A stretch of 64,000 nt of DNA from Streptomyces bicolor (GTDB lineage Bacteria > Actinomycetota > Actinomycetes > Streptomycetales > Streptomycetaceae), in assembly GCF_000719285.1 (NCBI RefSeq), contig NZ_JOFS01000037.1, forward strand, positions 13,671 through 77,670, in the 5' to 3' direction. Under the pieces are notes generated by a model, which was not told where the DNA came from, did not search any database, and saw only the letters and a program-made list of their open reading frames with translations. Within the stretch, counting starts at the first letter, position 1. Each line of letters starts with the position of its first letter. Shown here in pieces: positions 55,732 to 63,830 of this stretch. The translations under genes were made by a program, and so were the position numbers.

Positions 55732-56130
55732 TCAGCCCGCCTTGCGGTGGAAGACGTGCAGGAGATCGGACAGATGCCAGTGGTGGTGCGGCTCGCCCGC
55801 CGCCCCCTCCGGCTTGCGCGCCGCCTGCCGGGGGATCGGGCGGGTGCGGTGCAGGGAGTTCTGCGCGGAGGACACCTGGCCGGGCCGCATGATCCGCACG
55901 ACGTGGCCGTCGCAGTTCTGGCACGTGGGCCGGCTCAGCGGCGAGGGCACCACCTGTCCGTCCGCGACGTACATCACGAACTCATGGCCGTCACCGGCTA
56001 TGTGGTGCTCTATCTCGTACGACTGCTCCCAGCCGTGCCCGCAGCGCATGCAGGCGAACGAATACGACTCGTGGACGACGGCGGTCGCGGCGCTGCGAAG
56101 GCCCGTGGTCTGCTGTGCGATCTCACTCAT
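55732..56130 (-). CDS. Zinc-ribbon-like protein of unknown function
   Basis: 132 residues with two CxxC knuckles 42 residues apart: FACMRCGHGW (about 26-35) and PTCQNCDGHVV (about 69-79), which probably bind one zinc. Between them lies IEHHIAGDGHEFVMYVADGQ. The C-terminus is basic and His-rich (GEPHHHWHLSDLLHVFHRKAG). No catalytic motif. It stands between rsmI and tatD on the same strand and may bind nucleic acid; this is inference. Confidence 0.7.
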   Translation of the reverse strand: MSEIAQQTTGLRSAATAVVHESYSFACMRCGHGWEQSYEIEHHIAGDGHEFVMYVADGQVVPSPLSRPTCQNCDGHVVRIMRPGQVSSAQNSLHRTRPIPRQAARKPEGAAGEPHHHWHLSDLLHVFHRKAG

Positions 56131-56321
56131 GCCAGCTCCTGTGGTCCGCTGGGTGGGACGGGTTGCGTCCCACGACCCAGTGGACTCCCCCGCAGGAGTG
56201 AACGCACGCCATCTGTCCAGTGTTGGGGGCGACTTGGGCGTTCCTTGCCGTAAGGCCCGTCTCCCTTTACCCCCGCATGGGGCGCGCGCTCAGGCGAGAT
56301 ACGCCCTGCTCACGCGACGTT

Positions 56322-57170
56322 TCACGCCCCCGCGTTCTTCGCCGCCACAACGGCGTCGAAGACCTGCCTCTTGGGCACCCCGGCCTCCGCCGCCACCGCC
56401 GCGATGGCCTCCTTGCGCCGCTCCCCCGCCTCTTCGCGCACGCGAACCCGCCGCACCAGTTCCTCGGCGCCGACCTCCTCGGCCCCCTTCTCCGGCGCCC
56501 CCTCGACCACGACGGTGATCTCCCCGCGCACCCCTTCGGCGGCCCAGGCCGCGAGCTCCCCCAGCCCGCCCCGCCTGACCTCCTCGTACGTCTTGGTCAG
56601 CTCCCGGCACACGGCGGCCCGCCGCTCGGCGCCGAACACCTCGGCCATCGCGGCGAGCGTGTCGTCGAGCCGGTGCGGCGCCTCGAAGTAGACGAGCGTG
56701 CGCCGCTCCTCGGCGACTTCCCTGAGGCGCCCCAGCCGCTCCCCCGCCTTGCGCGGCAGGAACCCCTCGAAGCAGAACCGGTCGACGGGCAGCCCGGACA
56801 GCGCGAGCGCGGTGAGCACGGCGGACGGCCCGGGTACGGCGGTGACCCGGATGTCCTTCTCGACGGCCGCCGCGACCAGCCGGTACCCGGGGTCCGACAC
56901 GGACGGCATCCCCGCGTCGGTCACCAGCAGCACCCGCGAGCCCTCCAGGAGCGCCTCGACCAGCTCGGGTGTGCGGGCCGACTCGTTGCCCTCGAAGTAC
57001 GACACGACCCGTCCGGCCGGGTGTACGCCCAGCGCCTGGGTGAGGCGCTTGAGCCGCCGGGTGTCCTCGGCGGCGACCACGTCCGCGCCGGCCAGCTCCT
57101 CGGCGAGCCGGGGCGGGGCGTCCTTGACGTCGCCGATGGGGGTGCCTGCCAAAACAAGGGTTCCTGTCAC
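56322..57170 (-). CDS. rsmI: 16S rRNA (cytidine-2'-O)-methyltransferase RsmI
   Basis: Methylates the ribose of C1402 (E. coli numbering) in the decoding centre. 282 residues of the tetrapyrrole-methylase fold: TLVLAGTPIGDVKDAPPR, AAEDTRRLKRL, VLLVTDAGMPSVSDPGYRLV, VTAVPGPSAVLTAL, FEGFLPRK and YFEAPHRLDDTL. The C-terminus ends in the HTH-like GVPKRQVFDAVVAAKNAG. GTG 57170 has GAGG 8 nt upstream; a longer frame to 57278 would cross the divergent pmt promoter. Confidence 0.95.
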   Translation of the reverse strand: MTGTLVLAGTPIGDVKDAPPRLAEELAGADVVAAEDTRRLKRLTQALGVHPAGRVVSYFEGNESARTPELVEALLEGSRVLLVTDAGMPSVSDPGYRLVAAAVEKDIRVTAVPGPSAVLTALALSGLPVDRFCFEGFLPRKAGERLGRLREVAEERRTLVYFEAPHRLDDTLAAMAEVFGAERRAAVCRELTKTYEEVRRGGLGELAAWAAEGVRGEITVVVEGAPEKGAEEVGAEELVRRVRVREEAGERRKEAIAAVAAEAGVPKRQVFDAVVAAKNAGA

Positions 57171-57220
57171 GTTTCCATCCTCGCAGGGCCCATCCACGGG
57201 ACTCCCACAGACGTGTTCCC

Positions 57221-57226
57221 TACGAT
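57221..57226 (+). promoter_or_regulatory. -10 element of a leaderless pmt promoter
   Basis: TACGAT ends 6 nt before the GTG start at 57233, and no Shine-Dalgarno is present. Confidence 0.45.
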
Positions 57227-57232
57227 GGCGCG

Positions 57233-58975
57233 GTGACCAGTACCGCCTCCTCCATGGACGCCCGGCAGGGCCAGGCACCGCACGAGCAGCGGCCGTCGTG
57301 GCAGCAGCGGCTGCGCCGATTCGGCTACTCGGCGACGCCCCGAAGCGACGTACGCGACCGGCTCGTGCCGCCGTATGTCCAGCCCAGCCCGCGGATGTGG
57401 CAGTTCCTCGGCGTCTCGCGCCCGCTCGCCGAGAGAATCGCGCGGTGGTCGGGCTGGGGCGGTCCGCTGCTGATCACACTGCTGGCCGGGGTGATGCGGT
57501 TCTGGAACCTGGGCAGCCCGAAGAAGGTGATATTCGACGAGACGTACTACGCCAAGGACGCGTGGGCGCTCGTCCACCGGGGCTTCGAGGTCAGCTGGGA
57601 CAAGAAGGTCAACGACCTGATCATCTCGACCAACGGCGACGTGCCCGTCCCGACGGACGCGGCGTACGTCGTGCATCCGCCGGTCGGCAAGTACGTCATC
57701 GGGCTCGGCGAGCTGATGTTCGGGTTCAACCCGTTCGGCTGGCGCTTCATGACGGCGCTGCTCGGCACGCTCGCCGTCCTGATGCTGTGCCGCATCGGCC
57801 GCCGCATCTTCCGCTCGACCTTCCTCGGCTGCCTCGCCGGCGCGCTGATGGCGGTGGACGGACTGGCGTTCGTGATGGCGCGCACCTCGCTGCTCGACGG
57901 GGTGCTGATGTTCTTCGTCCTGGCGGCGTTCGGCTGCCTGGTCATCGACCGGGACCGGGCGCGCGCGAAACTTGCGGCCGCACTCCCGGCCGACCCCGAC
58001 GGCCGGGTCCGCCCCGACGCGTACGTCGCGGAGACTCTCGGCCTGGGCCTGCGCCCGTATCGCTGGCTGGCCGGTCTGATGCTGGGCCTGGCCATCGGCA
58101 CCAAGTGGAACGGCCTGTACTTCCTGGTCGCGTTCGGCCTGCTGACGGTGCTCTGGGATGTCGGCGCCCGCAAGGTCGCCGGTGCCCACCACCCGTACAC
58201 GGCGGTCATCAAGCACGACCTGGGCTTCGCCTTCCTGGCGACGGTGCCGGTGGCGATCGTCACGTACATCGTGTCGTGGACGGGCTGGATCCTCTCGCCC
58301 ACCGACGGCACCGGCGGCTACTACCGCGACTGGGCGACCGCCAACGGCCGCTCCAGCAGTTGGTCGTGGCTGTTCCCCGACTGGTGGCTGAGCCTGTGGC
58401 ACTACGAGCACCAGGTGTACGAGTTCCACGTCGGCCTGTCGTCCCCGCACACCTACCAGTCCAACCCGTGGAGCTGGATCGTCGACGGCCGCCCGGTCTC
58501 GTACTTCTACGAGTCCCCGCTCCCCGGCAAGGACGGCTGCCCCGTCGACGCGGGCGAGAAGTGCGCGCGCGAGGTCCTGGCCATCGGCACCCCGCTGCTG
58601 TGGTGGGTGGCCGCGTTCGCACTCCTGTACATCCTGTGGCGCTGGGCCTTCCGCCGCGACTGGCGCGCCGGCGCGATCGCCTGCGGCGTGGCGGCGGGCT
58701 ACCTCCCCTGGTTCCTCTACCAGGAACGCACGATCTTCTTCTTCTACGCCGTCGTCTTCCTCCCCTTCCTCTGCCTCGCCGTGACCATGCTCCTCGGCGC
58801 GATCATCGGCCCACCGGGCTCGAGCGACACCCGACGAGTGGTGGGCGCGGCGGGCGCGGGCGTCCTGGTACTGCTGATCGCCTGGAACTTCATCTACTTC
58901 TGGCCGATCTTCACCGGCACGGCGATCCCGGTCGACGACTGGCGGTCGCGGATGTGGCTCGATACGTGGGTCTAG
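57233..58975 (+). CDS. pmt: Polyprenyl-phosphate-mannose--protein O-mannosyltransferase
   Basis: Transfers mannose from polyprenyl-P-mannose to Ser/Thr of secreted proteins; in S. coelicolor Pmt is needed for phiC31 infection and for some glycoproteins. 580 residues with about ten membrane segments and the GT-C hallmark IFDETYYAKDAW (catalytic Asp-Glu) in the first external loop, then VHPPVGKYVIGLGELMFG and the C-terminal four-segment PMT domain (WLSLWHYEHQVYEFH, YQSNPWSW). The final codons lie in a 45-bp repeat: this copy ends DTWV then TAG, while the second copy at 59911 continues three codons (QPA) to TAA, so the native 3' end appears to have been displaced by an insertion. Confidence 0.93.
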   Translation: MTSTASSMDARQGQAPHEQRPSWQQRLRRFGYSATPRSDVRDRLVPPYVQPSPRMWQFLGVSRPLAERIARWSGWGGPLLITLLAGVMRFWNLGSPKKVIFDETYYAKDAWALVHRGFEVSWDKKVNDLIISTNGDVPVPTDAAYVVHPPVGKYVIGLGELMFGFNPFGWRFMTALLGTLAVLMLCRIGRRIFRSTFLGCLAGALMAVDGLAFVMARTSLLDGVLMFFVLAAFGCLVIDRDRARAKLAAALPADPDGRVRPDAYVAETLGLGLRPYRWLAGLMLGLAIGTKWNGLYFLVAFGLLTVLWDVGARKVAGAHHPYTAVIKHDLGFAFLATVPVAIVTYIVSWTGWILSPTDGTGGYYRDWATANGRSSSWSWLFPDWWLSLWHYEHQVYEFHVGLSSPHTYQSNPWSWIVDGRPVSYFYESPLPGKDGCPVDAGEKCAREVLAIGTPLLWWVAAFALLYILWRWAFRRDWRAGAIACGVAAGYLPWFLYQERTIFFFYAVVFLPFLCLAVTMLLGAIIGPPGSSDTRRVVGAAGAGVLVLLIAWNFIYFWPIFTGTAIPVDDWRSRMWLDTWV

Positions 58976-58976
58976 C
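58932..58976 (+). repeat. 45-bp direct repeat, copy 1 (3' end of pmt)
   Basis: Matches 59911-59955 at 43 of 45 positions (differences at 58958 and 58973), with sharp edges. It encodes the last Pmt residues and the TAG stop. Confidence 0.9.
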
Positions 58977-58983
58977 TGGGCGG

Positions 58984-59100
58984 ATGACAGAAACGCAATC
59001 GATGCGGCATTTGGAACGGCACAAGACGATCAGTAGCGTTTTGATCACACAAGCGCACAGATTCACACACTGGCAGCACTCCATCGCCATGAGTGACTAG
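58984..59100 (+). CDS. Possible 38-residue peptide inside the insertion
   Basis: ATG 58984 to TAG 59100 encodes a basic, His/Thr/Ser-rich peptide (MTETQSMRHLERHK at the start). The ribosome-binding site is weak and codon usage is not typical of Streptomyces. It ends 9 bases before the GTG of the next gene. May be chance. Confidence 0.2.
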   Translation: MTETQSMRHLERHKTISSVLITQAHRFTHWQHSIAMSD

Positions 59101-59109
59101 AACCGCCCT

Positions 59110-59880
59110 GTGAGCACATCATGGACTGACAAGCTCGTCGCCGGCGCCCAGGTGGCAACGACACTGATCGCCGCGACCACCTTGCTGGTGAGCGTCTACG
59201 GAGACATTCCCGACGGGCTTGGGACGGTGGTCATTCTGGCGCTCGGCGGAGCAACCGCCCTCTTCACGTGGGTGCGGGTCGATCCGGCTGCGCACCCCAC
59301 ACGTGCACGGGTGTTGTTGGCCGGGCTCGTAGGGGTGGTGTTCGTCACGGCTGCCGTCTTGGTATGGCCAGGCGTTTGGCCGAACGAGGAGGAGGCCTCT
59401 CCCAAAACCGCTGCAAGCAAAGTCGACGACCCGAAGGCGTCAGCGCGACAAATCAAAGTCACCAAGATGGGAGGCGAAGGCGTCAACCCGGGCGTCACGG
59501 TCAAGATCAATAGCTGCATCACCGTGTCGGGCACGGGAAAGATCCCCAGCGAGTACGGGCTCTGGGTGGCCAACACTTACGACGCCGACGGCACACCAAG
59601 CCTGGACGGGCTCTTCAACCTTCAGCGAGCGTCCCAGACCGAAGGGGAGACGGCCTGGCAGACCGCGAGGTTCGGCGTGGGCGGAGACGAAAACGACGAG
59701 GGCAAACCCTTCTGGATCTACGTGTTCCTCCTCCCTGCTTCCGCGGACAGCGCGCTGAGGAACCTCTCAGCAGGGGGCGCACCTGGCCTTAAGGCGCCCG
59801 TCACGGGCGCAACGGAGGTAGGCCGGTACGCAGTCGAGCGCAAGGCGAATCTCACCTGCCCATGGCAGAAGGAAGTGTGA
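59110..59880 (+). CDS. Accessory membrane protein with external beta-rich domain
   Basis: 256 residues from GTG 59110. Three N-terminal membrane segments (about 10-30, 36-56 and 66-90) are followed by a Lys/Ser linker and a soluble domain (about 110-256). That domain contains NPGVTVKINSCITVSG, EYGLWVANTYDADG and FWIYVFLLPASADSA, plus two cysteines (ISSCI-like NSC and NLTCPW) that could form a disulfide. More A/T-ending codons than its neighbours suggest recent acquisition. It is the only substantial gene of the unit inserted after pmt. No family recognised. Confidence 0.65.
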   Translation: MSTSWTDKLVAGAQVATTLIAATTLLVSVYGDIPDGLGTVVILALGGATALFTWVRVDPAAHPTRARVLLAGLVGVVFVTAAVLVWPGVWPNEEEASPKTAASKVDDPKASARQIKVTKMGGEGVNPGVTVKINSCITVSGTGKIPSEYGLWVANTYDADGTPSLDGLFNLQRASQTEGETAWQTARFGVGGDENDEGKPFWIYVFLLPASADSALRNLSAGGAPGLKAPVTGATEVGRYAVERKANLTCPWQKEV

Positions 59881-59910
59881 GCGTCGCCCAGACGTAGCGG
59901 ACGGCCCATC

Positions 59911-59955
59911 TCGACGACTGGCGGTCGCGGATGTGGATCGATACGTGGGTCCAGC
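59911..59955 (+). repeat. 45-bp direct repeat, copy 2 (displaced pmt end)
   Basis: Partner of 58932-58976 (43/45 identical). It carries CAG where copy 1 has the TAG stop. Confidence 0.9.
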
Positions 59956-59963
59956 CGGCGTAA
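59911..59963 (+). pseudogene. Displaced native 3' end of pmt
   Basis: In the pmt frame this reads DDWRSRMWIDTWVQPA then TAA at 59961-59963, and continues directly into the intergenic DNA before the small secreted-protein gene. It is best read as the original end of pmt, cut off from the gene by the insertion. Confidence 0.55.
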
Positions 59964-59975
59964 CAGGAGGGGGCG

Positions 59976-60233
59976 ATGATCGTTCACCAAGTCATGAACG
60001 TAACCAAACGGACAATTGCCGTCATCGCTCTCGCCGGGGCGGCGGTCATGTCAACCTCCGCCATCGCCAGCGCCGATGCCTCCACCATCGCCGACTCCAA
60101 GGCCCCCACCTCGCCGCCCACCCACATGTCCCTGGTGTACCCGTACTCGGCCGCCTACCCGCCGGGCATCCTCCCCCTGGCGGCCGCTCCCGCAGTCGCC
60201 CTCCTCGGCGTCGCGCCCCTCGGCGTTCTCTGA
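59976..60233 (+). CDS. Small secreted protein
   Basis: 85 residues from ATG 59976, which has AGGAGG 5 nt upstream; ATG 59994 is in frame and begins the more classical signal peptide (MNVTKRTIAVIALAG, cleavage near AIASA). The mature part is about 50 residues, Pro/Ala-rich, with YPYSAAYPPG and a hydrophobic C-terminus. No cysteine. Function unknown; possibly an original neighbour of pmt and perhaps an O-mannosylation substrate given its Thr/Ser/Pro run, which is a guess. Confidence 0.6.
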   Translation: MIVHQVMNVTKRTIAVIALAGAAVMSTSAIASADASTIADSKAPTSPPTHMSLVYPYSAAYPPGILPLAAAPAVALLGVAPLGVL

Positions 60234-60392
60234 GGATCGCCTCCCGCTGAGCGCTGCAGTCGGCCGGTCGGGCCGGGTGCGGCGCTCAGTCGTGTCTGAT
60301 CGTCACCGCTGAAATGGCCGACAAGAGAAAACCCACCCACAGGCTTCCCTCACGCCACTTACAGTGCGGGAGACCGAAACGGGGAGGGGACC

Positions 60393-62033
60393 ATGTCCAA
60401 GGGGGTCAAAGTCGCCGTCATAGGCGGCGTGTTCGCCGTGATGGTGGGCGGTGCCGGGTACGGCGCGTACAACATCATGTCCGCGCTGAACGGCGGCGGG
60501 GCGACGGGGGCCGCGGGGCCGGCGCCCGTCGCGTCCGGGCCGCCGAGTGCGGAGGAGGTCGAGGAGACCACGGCGAAGTTCTTCGCGGCCTGGGAGAAGG
60601 GACAGGCGGCGCGGGCGGCGGCGTACACGAACAACGACGCGGCAGCCGAGCGGGTGCTGACCTCCTATGGCGAGGACGCGCACATCAGCGGCGTGAAGAT
60701 CACGCCGGGGAAGGGCAGCGGCGCCACCGTGCCCTTCAGCGTGAGCGCGAAGGTGTCGTTCGGCGGGAAGTCCAAGGCGCTCAACTACCGGAGCGAGCTC
60801 ACCGTCGTCCGCGGGCGCACCACCGGGAAGGCCCTGGTCGACTGGCAACCCACCGTCATCCACCCGGAGTTGGAGCGGGACGACACCCTCGTCACCGGCG
60901 AGGCCGCGAGCCCGCCCATCGAGGCCGTCGACCGTGACGGCACCGTGCTGACGAAGGAGAAGTACCCCTCCCTCGGCCCCGTCCTGGACACCCTGCGCGA
61001 CAAGTACGGCGACAAGGCCGGCGGCGAGCCCGGCATCGAGCTGTCGATACGGCACGCCGACGAGTCGCCGGACACCTCGCTGCTGACCCTCACCAAGGGC
61101 AGGCCCGGCAAGCTGGAGACCACACTCAGCGCGAGCGTGCAGGCCGCTGCCGAGAAGGCCGTCAAGCAGTACGCCCAGTCCTCGGTGGTGGCCCTCAAGC
61201 CGAGCACCGGCGAGGTGCTGGCCGTGGCGAACCACCGGGAGGACGCCTTCAACGCCGCCTTCGAAGGGCGCGTGGCCCCCGGCTCCACGATGAAGATCAT
61301 CACCGCGGCGATGCTCATCGACAACGGCGTGACGACGATGAACGGCCCGGCGCCGTGTCCGAACACGGCGATGTGGCAGAGCCAGACCTTCAAGAACCTC
61401 ACCGGCCTCGAGCCCGACGAGAGCGCGAACGCCACGCTCGCCGGCGGCTTCCTGCGCTCCTGCAACACGGCCTTCATCAAGCTCGTCGACGAGGAGCCGC
61501 TCACCGACGCCTCCTTGACGGCGGAGGCCGAGGAGCGGTTCGGGCTCGGCCGCGACTGGAAGACCGGCATCACCTCCTTCGACGGCAGCGTCCCCGCCTC
61601 CACCGGCCCGGACCGCGCGGCCAACGCGATCGGTCAGGGCCAGGTCCAGATGAACCCGCTGAACATGGCGTCGGTGACGGCGACCGCGATCACCGGCGAG
61701 TTCCGGCAGCCGTACCTGGTCCCGCGCGACCTCGACGACCGGCGGTTCGCCACCGCCAGGGGGCTGCCGTCGAGCACCGCCGCCCAGCTCAAGCAGATGA
61801 TGCGGCTGACCGCGACCTCGGCCCAGGGCACCGCCGTGCGGGCCATGTCGGGGCTGAGCGGCGACATCGGCGCCAAGACCGGTTCCGCCGAGGTCGACGG
61901 AAAGGCCACCTCCGACAGCTGGTTCACCGGCTTCCGCGATGATGTGGCGGCCGCGGCCATGTCCCAGCAGGGCGGCCACGGCGGCGACGCGGCGGGGCCG
62001 ATTGTCGCAGCCGTGCTACGAGCGTCCGGCTGA
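60393..62033 (+). CDS. Penicillin-binding transpeptidase with NTF2-like domain (first of a tandem pair)
   Basis: 546 residues. A membrane anchor (about 7-29) is followed by an NTF2-like MecA_N-type domain (about 50-160, AEEVEETTAKFFAAWEKG). A dimerisation/linker region follows (about 165-245). The transpeptidase domain has active-site Ser in APGSTMKII, SxN as SCN in RSCNTAF and KTG in GAKTGSAEV. This is class B PBP architecture as in PBP2a-like proteins. GGGGAGGGG precedes the ATG. The next gene is a close paralogue in the same orientation. In S. coelicolor such genes belong to the envelope-stress response as I recall. Confidence 0.9.
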   Translation: MSKGVKVAVIGGVFAVMVGGAGYGAYNIMSALNGGGATGAAGPAPVASGPPSAEEVEETTAKFFAAWEKGQAARAAAYTNNDAAAERVLTSYGEDAHISGVKITPGKGSGATVPFSVSAKVSFGGKSKALNYRSELTVVRGRTTGKALVDWQPTVIHPELERDDTLVTGEAASPPIEAVDRDGTVLTKEKYPSLGPVLDTLRDKYGDKAGGEPGIELSIRHADESPDTSLLTLTKGRPGKLETTLSASVQAAAEKAVKQYAQSSVVALKPSTGEVLAVANHREDAFNAAFEGRVAPGSTMKIITAAMLIDNGVTTMNGPAPCPNTAMWQSQTFKNLTGLEPDESANATLAGGFLRSCNTAFIKLVDEEPLTDASLTAEAEERFGLGRDWKTGITSFDGSVPASTGPDRAANAIGQGQVQMNPLNMASVTATAITGEFRQPYLVPRDLDDRRFATARGLPSSTAAQLKQMMRLTATSAQGTAVRAMSGLSGDIGAKTGSAEVDGKATSDSWFTGFRDDVAAAAMSQQGGHGGDAAGPIVAAVLRASG

Positions 62034-62138
62034 ACTTATCCCCCGCGGGACGGGACCGTACTGTGGTCGGCGTCGTTGGTATGCGTGAGGTCGGCGGGGT
62101 GGCGGGGGCCCCTGGGATACGCGAGGGAACTGAAAGCA

Positions 62139-63821
62139 GTGGGTAACAGAAGGCGCGTCGCCGAGCGACGGAAGACCAACCCCGCCGTGCTCGGCGGCAT
62201 GATCGCCGTTGTCGTCGGTGGCGCCGGGTTCGGCGTCTACGCCCTGTACGGCGGCGGCGCGGCGGCCGACAGCCGTACGCAGTCGACGTCGTCCTCCGCC
62301 GACCAGGAGGAGAAGCAGGTCAAGACCGGCCCGCTGTCGGCCGAAGAGGTCACCACCGCGGCCAAGACCTTCCTCACCGCCTGGCAGCAGGGCAAGGTGA
62401 CCGAGGCGGCCGCCGCCACGGACGACGCCACGGCCGCCCGGTCCCTGCTGACCGGCTACACCAAGGATGCCCACATCACCGGCGTCACCCTCACCGAGGG
62501 CACCCGCACCGGCGCCAAGGTGCCCTTCACCGTGAAGGGAACGGTGTCGTACAAGGGCACCACCAAGCCGCTGACGTACGGCAGTTCACTGACCGTCGTC
62601 CGCCGGGCCGAGGACGGCAAGCCGCTCGTCGAGTGGCACTCCGCGGTCGTGCACCCCGACCTGAAGGACGGCGACACCCTCGTCACCGGCGAGTCCGGCA
62701 CCCCGCCGGTCAAGGCACTCGACCGGGACGGCGGCGAGCTGACGGAGAAGGAGTACCCGTCGCTGGGCTCGGTGCTGGACGGGCTGCGCGAGAAGTACGG
62801 CGAGAAGGCCGGCGGCAAGGCGGGCATCGAGCTCCAGGTGATCCGGGGCAAGGAGTCCAAGAAGGCCGAACTGTCCGACAAGACCCTGCTGGAGCTGAGC
62901 AAGGGCACGCCGGGCACGGTGAAGACGACGCTGAGCCCGACCCTGCAGGCCGCCGCGGAGAAGCAGGTGGCCGCGAAGACCAAGGCCTCGGTCGTCGTGC
63001 TGCGTCCGTCGACCGGCGAGATCCTCGCGGTCGCCAACTCCTCGCACGGCTTCAACACGGCCTTCCAGGGCTCCCTCGCCCCCGGCTCCACGATGAAGGT
63101 CATCACCTCGTCGCTGCTGATCGAGAAGGGCCTCGCGTCGGCGGACAAGCAGCACCCCTGCCCGAAGTACTTCACGTACGGCCACTGGAAGTTCCAGAAC
63201 GACGACAAGTTCGAGATCAAGGACGGCACCTTCAAGGCGAGCTTCGCCCGCTCCTGCAACACGGCCTTCATCAGCCAGGCCCCGGAGCTGGACAACGACA
63301 GCCTGACCAAGCAGGCCCAGCAGGTCTTCGGCCTGTCCCTGAACAACTGGTCCGTCGGCGTCCCGACCTTCGACGGCGCCGTCCCGGTCCAGTCCCAGGC
63401 CCAGATGGCGGCCTCGCTCATCGGCCAGGGCGGCGTGCGGATGAACCCGCTGAACATGGCTTCGGTCTCGGCGACGGTGAAGACGGGCACCTTCAAGCAG
63501 CCCTACCTGGTGGCCCCGACGGTCGACAACCGCACCCTCGCCACCGCCTCGCGCACCATGTCGGCGTCCACGCTCTCGCAGCTGCGGGAACTGATGGCCT
63601 ACACGGCGGCCTACGGCACGGCGGCCGAGGCGATGTCCGGAGTCACCGGCGATGTCGGCGCCAAGACCGGCTCGGCGGAGGTCGACGGCCAGAAGAAGCC
63701 GAACGGCTGGTTCACCGCGTACCGGGGCGATCTGGCGGCAGCGGGCGTGGTCCAGGCGGCCGGCCACGGCGGCGAGACGGCGGGCCCGATCGTGGCGGCG
63801 CTGCTGAAGACGGGCGGCTAG
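62139..63821 (+). CDS. Penicillin-binding transpeptidase with NTF2-like domain (second of a tandem pair)
   Basis: 560 residues from GTG 62139, preceded by GAGGGA at 10 nt; a longer frame to 62076 has no support. Same order as its upstream neighbour: membrane anchor (about 20-42), NTF2-like domain (SAEEVTTAAKTFLTAWQQGK), linker (LVTGESGTPPVKALDRDGG) and transpeptidase with Ser in APGSTMKVI, SCN in RSCNTAF and KTG in GAKTGSAEV. The two share long blocks (for example GQGxVxMNPLNMASV) and arose by tandem duplication. Gap between them 105 bases. Confidence 0.9.
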   Translation: MGNRRRVAERRKTNPAVLGGMIAVVVGGAGFGVYALYGGGAAADSRTQSTSSSADQEEKQVKTGPLSAEEVTTAAKTFLTAWQQGKVTEAAAATDDATAARSLLTGYTKDAHITGVTLTEGTRTGAKVPFTVKGTVSYKGTTKPLTYGSSLTVVRRAEDGKPLVEWHSAVVHPDLKDGDTLVTGESGTPPVKALDRDGGELTEKEYPSLGSVLDGLREKYGEKAGGKAGIELQVIRGKESKKAELSDKTLLELSKGTPGTVKTTLSPTLQAAAEKQVAAKTKASVVVLRPSTGEILAVANSSHGFNTAFQGSLAPGSTMKVITSSLLIEKGLASADKQHPCPKYFTYGHWKFQNDDKFEIKDGTFKASFARSCNTAFISQAPELDNDSLTKQAQQVFGLSLNNWSVGVPTFDGAVPVQSQAQMAASLIGQGGVRMNPLNMASVSATVKTGTFKQPYLVAPTVDNRTLATASRTMSASTLSQLRELMAYTAAYGTAAEAMSGVTGDVGAKTGSAEVDGQKKPNGWFTAYRGDLAAAGVVQAAGHGGETAGPIVAALLKTGG

Positions 63822-63830
63822 GCCGAGCTA

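Larger units (their letters stand above)
58977..59955 (+). mobile_element. Putative small integrated unit at the 3' end of pmt
   Basis: The 979-bp unit from the end of repeat copy 1 to the end of copy 2 carries one membrane-protein gene and one possible short frame. Its base composition is lower in GC than its neighbours. No integrase or transposase is present, so it may be a cargo remnant or need a helper enzyme. The geometry (target gene 3' end restored, old end displaced) is that of site-specific integration. Confidence 0.45.

Noticed and set aside
58932..59955. Insertion sequence at pmt
   Set aside because: No transposase, no terminal inverted repeats, and the 45-bp repeat is coding sequence of pmt rather than a short target duplication; site-specific integration or recombination fits better.
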